Shown here piece by piece: positions 14,152 through 20,909 of a stretch of DNA of 20,909 bases. This DNA is from DATAAM01 sp036260075 (GTDB taxonomy: Bacteria; Actinomycetota; Acidimicrobiia; Acidimicrobiales; JAHWLA01), in assembly GCA_036260075.1 (NCBI GenBank), contig DATAAM010000220.1:1-20909 (forward strand). The letters run 5' to 3'. A program made the translations under genes and the position numbers. A model generated the notes under the pieces. It saw only the letters and a list, made by a program, of their open reading frames with translations. It did not search any database and had not been told where the DNA came from. Numbering within the stretch: the stretch's first letter is position 1; each line of letters opens with the position of its first letter.

Positions 14152-14249
14152 TGTTTCGCCTCGGATGCAGAGCCTCCTCGGCGAACTCGATCGTGCTCCG
14201 GCCGACCGGGAAACCCGGATCGGCCTCCGCGCTGCGGGGTGTTTCCTGA
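14151..14249 (+). CDS. Bridging mini-ORF between nuoJ and nuoK, 32 codons
   Basis: It starts at TGATG shared with the nuoJ stop and ends at TGATG shared with the nuoK start, so each junction overlaps by one base. The peptide begins MFRLGCRASSANSIVLRPTG, is basic and Ser-rich, and matches no family I know. It encloses the hairpin at 14200-14225. The exact fit to both neighbours is the best single case for the bridging idea. Confidence 0.45.
   Translation: MFRLGCRASSANSIVLRPTGKPGSASALRGVS
14200..14225 (+). repeat. Strong hairpin in the nuoJ/nuoK gap
   Basis: GGCCGACCGGG, loop AAA, then CCCGG, one bulged A, TCGGCC: an 11-bp stem with a single bulge. A weaker pair, TTCGCC (14155-14160) and GGCGAA (14180-14185), lies just upstream. 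It does not share the CGTTYTGGG pattern of the other two gap elements, so it is probably a different repeat. It may tune expression or RNA stability between nuoJ and nuoK. Confidence 0.55.
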
Positions 14250-14548
14250 TGTACCTCAACCAGTTCCTCCTGCTCGGCGCGTTCCTCTTCTGCGTGGGCG
14301 TGTACGGCGTGCTGGCCCGGCGCAACGGCGTGCTGGTGCTCATGTCGATCGAGCTGATCCTCAACGCCGTGAACATCAACCTGGTGGCCTTCGGCGCCTT
14401 CCGCGACACGGTGGCGGGGCAGGTCTTCGCCCTGTTCGTGATCGCGGTTGCCGCCGCCGAAGTCGGCGTGGGCCTCGCCATCGTGCTGCTCATCTACCGG
14501 AACCGACAGTCGATCGACCTCACCGAGGTCGACCTGATGAAGGGATAG
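14249..14548 (+). CDS. nuoK: NADH-quinone oxidoreductase subunit K (operon 2)
   Basis: This 99-residue protein has three helices and the two buried glutamates Glu35 (MSIELILNAVNINL) and Glu71 (VAAAEVGVGLAIVLLIY). The ATG at 14249 is chosen because it overlaps the mini-ORF stop and gives the normal family N-terminus (MYLNQFLLLGAFLF). An in-frame ATG at 14165 would add 28 non-conserved residues coded by the gap hairpin. The C-terminus DLTEVDLMKG is typical. nuoL starts ten bases later. Confidence 0.94.
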   Translation: MYLNQFLLLGAFLFCVGVYGVLARRNGVLVLMSIELILNAVNINLVAFGAFRDTVAGQVFALFVIAVAAAEVGVGLAIVLLIYRNRQSIDLTEVDLMKG

Positions 14549-14558
14549 GGCGGCGACC

Positions 14559-16757
14559 GTGCTCCGCAACGCCTGGATCATCCCCGTCGTCCCGGTCGTC
14601 TCGTTCTGGCTGATCCTCTTCTTCGGCAAGAAGCTGCCCAAGAAGGGCGGCGAGATCGGCGTCGCCACCCTGGGCCTGTGCCTCCTCCTCTCGCTGGTGC
14701 TGGCGGGGCAGTGGATCTCCCGGGAGGGCACCGTGCCCGTCGTGCACCACGGCGAGGAGGAGCACTCGGTCGTCGACGTCGACGAGCACGGGAAGGCGGT
14801 GGCACCCGACGACGCGCACGCCGAGGAGAAGGGCGACGACCACGGCACCACGGCCACCACCGAGGACCACCCCTTGACCGCCGACGAGCACGGAGGCGAG
14901 GTGCAGGGCGGCGGCGAGCACGGCGAAGACGCCGAGCTGAAGCGGGCGCCGGTGGAGCGCACGTTCACCTGGTGGCAGAACGGCCACGTGCGCGTCACGT
15001 TCGGCTCGCTGGTCGACGGGCTGTCGGTGGCAATCCTCCTGATGGTCAGCATCATCTCGCTGCTGGTGCACATCTTCTCGATGGCCTACATGCACGGCGA
15101 CCGCCGGTTCACGCACTACTACGCGGCGCTCTCCCTCTTCACGTCGGGCATGTTCATCCTCGTCACGGCCCCGAGCACGCTCCAGATGCTCCTCGGGTGG
15201 GAGATCATGGGCCTCTGCTCGTTCATGCTCATCGGGCACTGGTGGGAGGAGCAGGAGAACTCCGACGCCGCGCTCAAGGCGTTCTTCACCACCCGCACCG
15301 GCGACATCGGCCTCCTCGTCGGCGTGTCGATGCTGTTCTTCCTGGCGGGCGAGAGCTTCGACGTGATGCACATCAACGAGGCGGCGCTCGCGGGCGACAT
15401 GCCGAGCACGGCGCTCACCGTGGCCGCCGCCTGCCTCCTCCTGGCTGTCGTCGGCAAGAGCGCCCAGTTCCCGTTGCACACCTGGCTCCCCGACGCCATG
15501 GCCGGCCCCACCCCGGTGTCGGCCATGATCCACGCCGCCACCATGGTCGTGGCCGGGGTGTTCCTCGTCGCCCGGCTCTACGGCGTGTTCTGGGAGGGCT
15601 TCCACATCGGGGCAGGCGACGGCTACTCGCCGGTGGCCATGGTGGGCGGGCTCACGATCCTCATCGCCGCTGCCCTCGCCTTCGTGCAGGCCGACATCAA
15701 GAAGGTGCTGGCCTACTCGACCGTGAGCCAGCTGGGCTACATGGTGATGGCGCTCGGCGTGGGCGCCTGGACGGCGGCCGTCTTCCACGTCGTCACCCAC
15801 GCCTTCTTCAAGGCCGGGCTGTTCCTCGGTGCCGGCTCGGTGGCGCACTCCGGCTCGCATCACAGCTTCGACATGAAGCAGGACATGGGCGGCCTGCGCA
15901 GGCACATGCCGGTCACCTTCGCCACGTTCCTCGTCTGCTCGCTGGCCCTGGCCGGCATCTTCCCGCTGGCGGGCTTCTGGTCCAAGGACGAGATCCTCCT
16001 CGGCGCGGGGGAGAACGGCTACGAGGCGTTCATGTACGTGGGCCTGGTCGGTGCCTTCATGACCGCCGCCTACATGACCCGCTGCATCTGGCTCACGTTC
16101 TTCGGCGAGCCGCGCGGCGCGGCCGCCCACCACCACCCCCACGAGTCGCCGAAGCTCATCACCGTCCCACTGGTGATCCTCGCCGCCCTTGCGGTGGTGA
16201 GCGGCTTCCTCAACGCCCCGGGTGTCCTCAAGTTCACCGAGTGGTTCGAGCCCGCCTTCGTGTCGAACGTGGTGACGCACCACGACTTCTCCGTCACGAC
16301 CGCCATCGTCGGGTCCGCCGTCGGCCTGGCCGGGATCGCGGTCGCCTACCTCTGGTACTGGCGCAACGCGGGGCCGCAGGGCGTGACCGACCGCGTGGGC
16401 CCGCTGCGCGCCGGCTACAGGCTCCTCGCCAACCGCTACTACCTCGACCACCTCTACACCGGCGTGGTGGTCGGCTCGATCAAAGGACCGATCGCTCGGG
16501 CCGCCTACTGGACCAACCAGCGCATCCTCGACGGCCTCGTCAACGCCGCCGGCATCACCATGCGGGTGTTCGGCCGCTTCACGTACGAGTTCCTCGACCA
16601 AAAGGTCGTCGACGGCGTCGTCAACGGAGCCGGCGTCACCGCCGAGGAGAGCGGTGCCGCGCTCCGCACCATCCAGACCGGCCGCGTGCAGCAGTACGCC
16701 GCCGTCCTCTTCGGCGCGGTGGCCGTCCTCGGCCTCGCCCTCGTCCTCACCGCTTAG
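14559..16757 (+). CDS. nuoL: NADH-quinone oxidoreductase subunit L (operon 2) with His/acidic loop
   Basis: At 732 residues this is about 110 longer than its operon 1 paralogue. Core features are intact: Glu215 in GWEIMGLCSFMLIGHWW, Lys300 in VVGKSAQFPLHTWLPDAMAG, the SAMIHAATMV segment, FSKDEIL-type AGFWSKDEILLG, and the C-terminal lateral helix and anchor. Part of the extra length is a hydrophilic insertion between TM2 and TM3 (about residues 61-132), with nine histidines and about 21 Asp/Glu. By family topology it should face the outside. A second extension lies in the C-terminal helix region (RYYLDHLYTGVVVGSIKG onward). GTG start, ten bases after nuoK; no closer ATG. Confidence 0.95.
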   Translation: MLRNAWIIPVVPVVSFWLILFFGKKLPKKGGEIGVATLGLCLLLSLVLAGQWISREGTVPVVHHGEEEHSVVDVDEHGKAVAPDDAHAEEKGDDHGTTATTEDHPLTADEHGGEVQGGGEHGEDAELKRAPVERTFTWWQNGHVRVTFGSLVDGLSVAILLMVSIISLLVHIFSMAYMHGDRRFTHYYAALSLFTSGMFILVTAPSTLQMLLGWEIMGLCSFMLIGHWWEEQENSDAALKAFFTTRTGDIGLLVGVSMLFFLAGESFDVMHINEAALAGDMPSTALTVAAACLLLAVVGKSAQFPLHTWLPDAMAGPTPVSAMIHAATMVVAGVFLVARLYGVFWEGFHIGAGDGYSPVAMVGGLTILIAAALAFVQADIKKVLAYSTVSQLGYMVMALGVGAWTAAVFHVVTHAFFKAGLFLGAGSVAHSGSHHSFDMKQDMGGLRRHMPVTFATFLVCSLALAGIFPLAGFWSKDEILLGAGENGYEAFMYVGLVGAFMTAAYMTRCIWLTFFGEPRGAAAHHHPHESPKLITVPLVILAALAVVSGFLNAPGVLKFTEWFEPAFVSNVVTHHDFSVTTAIVGSAVGLAGIAVAYLWYWRNAGPQGVTDRVGPLRAGYRLLANRYYLDHLYTGVVVGSIKGPIARAAYWTNQRILDGLVNAAGITMRVFGRFTYEFLDQKVVDGVVNGAGVTAEESGAALRTIQTGRVQQYAAVLFGAVAVLGLALVLTA

Positions 16758-16765
16758 GAGAAGCT

Positions 16766-18286
16766 ATGGACTTCGACTCGTGGGCCCTGTCGGCGGCGGT
16801 GTTCCTGCCGCTGGTCGGCGTGGCTCTCCTCGCGCTCGTCCCCCGGGAGAGCGAGGGCACGCTCAAGAGCCTGGCCCTCCTCACCACGCTGGCGACGGCG
16901 GCGGTGGGCGTCTACCTCCTCGTGCAGTTCGACTACTCGAACGTCGACGCCCGGCAGTTCGAGGTCGACAAGTCGTGGATCGAGGTGATCAACAGCCGGT
17001 ACCACGTCTTCCTCGACGGGATCTCGCTGCCGCTGCTGGCGCTGTCGATGCTGATCACGGTGCTGTGCGTGATCTACAGCTGGGACCACTTCCCCGAGCC
17101 GCACAACCCGAAGGCCTTCCTCATGCTCATGCTCGTCCTCGAGACCGGCATGAACGGCACCTTCGTGGCCCAGGACCTGATCCTCTTCTTCGTCTTCTTC
17201 GAGCTCGTGCTGCTCCCGATGTACTTCATGATCGGCGTGTGGGGCGGCGAGAACCGGCAGTACGCCTCGATCAAGTTCTTCCTCTACACGCTGTTCGGCT
17301 CGGCGCTGATGATCCTGGCGTTCCTCGCCCTCTACTTCAAGGGCGGCGAGACGTTCGACATCCCGAGGCTGGTCGAGAACGGCGCCACGATCGCCCGCGA
17401 CACGCAGATCCTCATCTTCGCCGGGCTGTTCATGGGCTTCGCCATCAAGGTGCCGATGTTTCCGTTCCACACCTGGCTGCCCGACGCCCACACCGAAGCT
17501 CCGACCGTCGGTTCGGTCATCCTGGCCGCCGTGCTCCTCAAGCTGGGCACCTACGGCTTCGTGCGCATCGCCCTGCCGGTCCTGCCGGAAGCAGCTGAGG
17601 CGTGGGCGCCGTGGATCGGGCTGCTGGCCGTCATCGGCATCATCTACGGCGCGCTCGGGTGCCTCGCCCAACGTGATCTCAAACGGCTCATCGCCTTCTC
17701 GTCGGTCGCCCACATGGGCTTCGTGATGCTGGGCATCGCCACGCTCACCGACTACGGCATCAACGCCGCCATCTTCGGCATGGTGGCCCACGGCCTCATC
17801 ACCGGGATGCTGTTCTTCCTCGCGGGCTCGATCCACGAGCGCTACCACACCCGCGAGCTGTCGCGGCTGGGAGGGCTGCTAGTGCAGGCGCCTCGCCTCG
17901 GCTGGATCCTCGGGTTCTGCGCCATGGCCTCGCTGGGCCTCCCCGGGCTCGCAGGGTTCTGGGGCGAGTTCCCTGCCATCCTCTCGGCGTACAACCCGGC
18001 GCCGGGCTTGAGCGAGCCGGTCTTCCGCACCTACATGGCGGTGGCGGCCATCGGCACGGTGCTCGCCGCCGGCTACCTCCTCTGGATGTTCCAGCGCACC
18101 GCCTTCGGCACCCCGAAGGAGGAGTTCGCCGAGGCCCACATCCACGACGTCCACACGCCCGAGTGGATCGCGTGGGCGCCCCTGCTGGCGCTCATCGTGG
18201 CGCTCGGCGTCTACCCCCACATGCTGTTCCGGGTCACCGACGGCGCCGTGCAGGTCGTGACAGCGGCCCTGGGCGGCGGGAGCTAG
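16766..18286 (+). CDS. nuoM: NADH-quinone oxidoreductase subunit M (operon 2)
   Basis: This antiporter-like subunit has 506 residues. Channel residues Glu146 (FFVFFELVLLPMYFMIGVWG) and Lys228 (FAIKVPMFPFHTWLPDAHTE) are kept, with LAQRDLKRLIAFSSVAHMGF and GFWGEFPAIL further on. The start is set by AGGAG (16756-16760) five bases before the ATG. The gene lies eight bases after nuoL and three bases before nuoN. Confidence 0.96.
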   Translation: MDFDSWALSAAVFLPLVGVALLALVPRESEGTLKSLALLTTLATAAVGVYLLVQFDYSNVDARQFEVDKSWIEVINSRYHVFLDGISLPLLALSMLITVLCVIYSWDHFPEPHNPKAFLMLMLVLETGMNGTFVAQDLILFFVFFELVLLPMYFMIGVWGGENRQYASIKFFLYTLFGSALMILAFLALYFKGGETFDIPRLVENGATIARDTQILIFAGLFMGFAIKVPMFPFHTWLPDAHTEAPTVGSVILAAVLLKLGTYGFVRIALPVLPEAAEAWAPWIGLLAVIGIIYGALGCLAQRDLKRLIAFSSVAHMGFVMLGIATLTDYGINAAIFGMVAHGLITGMLFFLAGSIHERYHTRELSRLGGLLVQAPRLGWILGFCAMASLGLPGLAGFWGEFPAILSAYNPAPGLSEPVFRTYMAVAAIGTVLAAGYLLWMFQRTAFGTPKEEFAEAHIHDVHTPEWIAWAPLLALIVALGVYPHMLFRVTDGAVQVVTAALGGGS

Positions 18287-18289
18287 CGC

Positions 18290-19771
18290 ATGCCGTTCGA
18301 GGCCCCGTACCTCGACTACCACGCGCTGGCTCCCGAGCTCGTGCTGTCGGGCGTGCTCGTGCTCGTCCTGTTGGCCGACCTGGTGGTGGACGAGACCCGC
18401 AAGTTCGTCGTCACCCAGCTGGCGGGCGTCGGCCTGCTCGCCTCGCTGATCCCGATCGTCACGCTCGCCGTGGAGGGCACCGACCGGTCGATGTTCGGCG
18501 GGGCCTATGTGGTCGACGACTTCGCCCTCGTCCTCAAGGGGCTGTTCCTCGCCACGGGCTATGTCGTGCTGCTGCTCAGCGCCGACTACATCGAGGAGGG
18601 CGACTACCACAAGGGCGAGTTCTCGTTCCTCCTGCTGTCGTCGCTTCTCGGCATGGTGGTGATCTCGTCGTCGCGCGACCTCATCTCGATCTTCGTCGCC
18701 CTCGAGCTGCTGTCGATCCCCGCGTACATGCTGGCCGGGTGGCGCAAGCGCGACCTCCGGAGCAACGAGGCGTCGCTGAAGTACTACCTGCTGGGCGTGC
18801 TCGCCTCGGCGGTGATGCTCTACGGCATGTCGCTCGTCTTCGGCTTCACCGGCTCGACCGTGCTCACCGACATCGGCCGGGCCGTCGCCGTGGCCGGCGA
18901 GGGCGTGCACATCGTCACGCTGGGCATCTTCTTCATCGTCGTGGGCTTCGCGTTCAAGGTGTCGGCCGTGCCGTTCCACTTCTGGGCGCCCGACACGTAC
19001 GAAGGCGCCCCCACGCCGGTCACCGCCTTCCTGTCGGTGGCGTCGAAGGCGGCGGGCTTCGTGGCCCTGCTGCAGCTCGTCTTCGTGGGCTTCCTCGGCC
19101 GCAACGACGTGTGGGCGCCGCTGTTCTGGGCGCTGTCGGCCGCCACGATGACCGTGGGAAACCTCATCGCCCTGCGGCAGACCAACATCGTGCGCATGCT
19201 CGCCTACTCGTCGGTGGCGCAGGCGGGCTACATCCTGCTGCCGTTCGCCGTGGCGGGCGAGAACGCCCGGGCGCTGACCTCGTCGCAGACGGCGGTCGTC
19301 GTCTACCTCCTCATGTACGCGGCGATGAACCTGGGCGCCTTCGCGGTGGTGATCGCCGTGGCCCGCAAGACCCGCTCAGGCGAGATCGCCTCGTACGGCG
19401 GGCTCTTCACCTACGCCCCGGTGCTGACCGTCGTGATGACGGTCTTCCTGTTCTCGCTGGCGGGCATCCCGCCCTTCGGCGGTTGGTTCGCCAAGCTGCT
19501 CGTGTTCCGGGCCGCACTCGACGCGGGCGGCGGCGCCGCGGTCACGTTGGCCGTCATCGCGGGCGTGAACTCGGTGATCGCGCTCTTCTACTACGCGGGC
19601 GTGGCCCGCCAGATGTGGATGAACCCGGTGCCCGACGAGGACCGCACGCCGGTGCGGGTGCCGCCCGCCCTCGGTGCCGCGTTGGCGATCACGGCGGTGG
19701 CAGTGGTCGTCATGGGCGTGGCGCCGCAGACGTTCGCCCGCTTGGGAGACCTCGCATCGCTGGTGCGGTAG
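18290..19771 (+). CDS. nuoN: NADH-quinone oxidoreductase subunit N (operon 2)
   Basis: This antiporter-like subunit has 493 residues, the same length as the operon 1 copy. Channel residues: Glu139 (FVALELLSIPAYMLAGW), Lys223 (FAFKVSAVPFHFWAPDTYEG), Lys253 (VASKAAGF), and the Lys of GGWFAKLLVF. The ATG follows GGGAG by seven bases. The end of the gene (RLGDLASLVR) overlaps the apparent start of the methyltransferase gene in another frame. Confidence 0.96.
   Translation: MPFEAPYLDYHALAPELVLSGVLVLVLLADLVVDETRKFVVTQLAGVGLLASLIPIVTLAVEGTDRSMFGGAYVVDDFALVLKGLFLATGYVVLLLSADYIEEGDYHKGEFSFLLLSSLLGMVVISSSRDLISIFVALELLSIPAYMLAGWRKRDLRSNEASLKYYLLGVLASAVMLYGMSLVFGFTGSTVLTDIGRAVAVAGEGVHIVTLGIFFIVVGFAFKVSAVPFHFWAPDTYEGAPTPVTAFLSVASKAAGFVALLQLVFVGFLGRNDVWAPLFWALSAATMTVGNLIALRQTNIVRMLAYSSVAQAGYILLPFAVAGENARALTSSQTAVVVYLLMYAAMNLGAFAVVIAVARKTRSGEIASYGGLFTYAPVLTVVMTVFLFSLAGIPPFGGWFAKLLVFRAALDAGGGAAVTLAVIAGVNSVIALFYYAGVARQMWMNPVPDEDRTPVRVPPALGAALAITAVAVVVMGVAPQTFARLGDLASLVR
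19744..19758 (+). promoter_or_regulatory. Ribosome site with apparent ATC start codon for the methyltransferase gene
   Basis: GGGAG (19744-19748), seven bases ending cgc, then ATC (19756-19758). The preceding gene nuoN has the same layout: GGGAG, seven bases ending cgc, ATG. No ATG, GTG or TTG exists in the methyltransferase frame between 19615 and the conserved domain, so this site decides the start. Confidence 0.5.
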
Positions 19772-20874
19772 ACGCCCTCGTCGAGCGCATCCATCGGCTC
19801 GGCCCCATCTCGTTCGCCGACTTCGCCGGCTTCGCCCTCGACGCCTTCTTCGGGAGCGGGGCGGGCGCGGGCCGCGGGCGCGACTTCCTCACCAGCCCCG
19901 AGGTCGGCCCCCTGTTCGGCGCCGTCCTGGCCCGGGCGCTCGACTCCTGGTGGGAGGAGATGGGCCGGCCCGACCCCTTCGTGGTGGTGGAGGCCGGTGC
20001 CGGATCGGGCGCGCTGGCCCGCGCCGTGGCGGACGCCGCGCCTGCCTGCTCGCCCGCGCTCCGCTACGTGCTGGTGGAGCGGTCGGAGGCGCTCCGCGAG
20101 CAGCAGGCGGGCACGGTTCCCCTGGAGCCGCCCCATTGGGCCATCGGGCCCACGGAGCACGAGGAGGACGAGGTGCGGCCGATGGCCGGCGTGGGGCCGC
20201 TGTTCACCTCGTTGGCGGACATGCCCGCCCAGCCGTTCACCGGGGTGGTGCTGGCCAACGAGCTGCTCGACGACCTGCCGCCGATCCTGCTGGAGCGGAC
20301 GACCGACGGATGGGCCGAGGTGCGCGTCACGCACGACGGCGAACGCTTCGCCGAGCTGCTGGTGCCCGCTGCTCCCGAGCTCGCCGAGGAGGCGGTGCGA
20401 CTGGCTCCCGACGCGCCGGTCGCCGGCCGCATCCCGTTGCAGCACGCCGCCCGCGACTGGTTGCGGCGGGTGCTGACCGTGGTGGAGCGCGGGCGCGTCG
20501 TCGTCGTCGACTATGCCGACGCCACGCCGTCGATGGCCCGGCGGCCGTGGCAGGAGTGGCTGCGCACGTACCGGGCGCACGGCCGCGGCGCCCACCCGCT
20601 GGAGGCTCCCGGGTCCCAAGACATCACGTGCGAGGTGGCCGTCGACCAACTGGCCCGGGTGCGAACGCCCGCCGCCGACCGTTCGCAGGCCGAGTTCCTG
20701 CGCGCCCACGGCATCGAGGCGCTGGCGGCCGAGGCCCGGGCCCGGTGGCAGGAGCGCGCCCACATCGGCGACCTCGAAGCGGTGCGGTGGCGCAGCCGCG
20801 CCTCCGAGGCCGACGCCCTGCTCGACCCCGCGGGCCTGGGCGCCTTCCGCGTCCTCGAGTGGCGCGTCCCCTGA
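19756..20874 (+). CDS. MidA/NDUFAF7-family SAM-dependent methyltransferase
   Basis: The product has about 372 residues from the inferred ATC start; the family is PF02636 (COG1565). Motifs in order: GPISFADF (16-23), GRDFLTSPEVGPLFG (41-55), SAM-binding VVVEAGAGSGALARAV (76-91), LANELLDDLP (166-175), VVVVDYAD (248-255), and HPLEAPGSQDITCEV (280-294). Human NDUFAF7 dimethylates an arginine of NDUFS2, the NuoD homologue, and is needed for complex I assembly. That arginine is present in NuoD of this operon (Arg69). The position directly after nuoN, overlapping it by 16 bases, supports the same role here; this is inference. No canonical start codon is available at the right place, so a start-codon mutation, a true ATC start, or a base error are all possible. 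A hairpin overlaps the stop. Confidence 0.85.
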   Translation: MAGAVDALVERIHRLGPISFADFAGFALDAFFGSGAGAGRGRDFLTSPEVGPLFGAVLARALDSWWEEMGRPDPFVVVEAGAGSGALARAVADAAPACSPALRYVLVERSEALREQQAGTVPLEPPHWAIGPTEHEEDEVRPMAGVGPLFTSLADMPAQPFTGVVLANELLDDLPPILLERTTDGWAEVRVTHDGERFAELLVPAAPELAEEAVRLAPDAPVAGRIPLQHAARDWLRRVLTVVERGRVVVVDYADATPSMARRPWQEWLRTYRAHGRGAHPLEAPGSQDITCEVAVDQLARVRTPAADRSQAEFLRAHGIEALAAEARARWQERAHIGDLEAVRWRSRASEADALLDPAGLGAFRVLEWRVP

Positions 20875-20902
20875 TCGGGGTCGTTCTGGTGGGGGATCAG
20901 GG
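20869..20902 (+). terminator. Hairpin overlapping the methyltransferase stop (weak terminator candidate)
   Basis: CCCTGATC (20869-20876) and GATCAGGG (20895-20902) pair perfectly over 8 bp around an 18-base G-rich loop. There is no T-tract before the window ends. The loop begins with CGTTCTGG (20882-20889), like the palindromic gap elements. Nothing else is seen between the stop and the end of the window. Confidence 0.35.
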
Positions 20903-20909
20903 CGCTGTA

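Noticed and set aside
14165..14248. 28-residue N-terminal extension of NuoK from an in-frame ATG at 14165
   Set aside because: The added residues are encoded by the gap hairpin and do not resemble NuoK; the ATG at 14249 gives the normal family start.
14520..16601. 693-codon minus-strand frame opposite nuoL of operon 2
   Set aside because: Very rich in His, Asp, Glu and Arg, as expected from the antisense frame of a hydrophobic protein; no domain seen.
19600..19771. Programmed -1 frameshift joining NuoN to the methyltransferase
   Set aside because: The two frames overlap suitably, but I see no slippery heptamer before the nuoN stop; the ATC start with a well-spaced Shine-Dalgarno is simpler.

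Overview
The window is very GC-rich DNA, most likely from an actinobacterium (my guess is Acidimicrobiia or a close relative; this is inferred from base composition, -10-type promoters placed directly before start codons, and protein style, not from a search). It is dominated by two tandem gene sets for respiratory complex I (NADH-quinone oxidoreductase, Nuo).

Region 1 (1-6756, + strand) is the distal half of a first nuo operon, in the order H-J-K-L-M-N, entered inside nuoH. The first reading frame is not a normal NuoH: at about base 690 it passes, without loss of frame, into what looks like the C-terminal end of NuoI. The NuoH C-terminus and all of NuoI up to and including both 4Fe-4S motifs are absent. 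Region 2 (6757-9318) holds a hairpin, a ClpP-like protease with a coiled-coil N-terminus, a small heptad-repeat membrane protein with its own promoter, and a homogentisate 1,2-dioxygenase on the minus strand, whose promoter is back to back with that of the second nuo operon.

Region 3 (9319-19771, + strand) is a complete second operon with gene order A-B-C-D-H-I-J-K-L-M-N. It has no E, F or G, so it encodes an 11-subunit complex I without the NADH-oxidising module. Its iron-sulfur ligands (NuoI, NuoB) and the proton-channel residues of K, L, M and N are intact. Several normally invariant quinone-pocket or E-channel residues are changed: Tyr to Trp and Asp to Gln in NuoD, Arg to Gln and Glu to Val in NuoH. 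The last gene (to 20874) is a MidA/NDUFAF7-type methyltransferase, the family that methylates the NuoD homologue in mitochondria; it seems to start at an ATC codon.

Three intercistronic gaps (nuoM/N in operon 1; nuoD/H and nuoJ/K in operon 2) share one design. Each contains an inverted repeat and is bridged by a 28-34 codon mini-ORF that starts on the upstream stop codon and ends on or beside the downstream start. Two of the gaps carry copies of the same approximately 50-bp palindromic element. I read these as insertions that kept translational coupling. No tRNA, rRNA, CRISPR array or transposase gene was seen.
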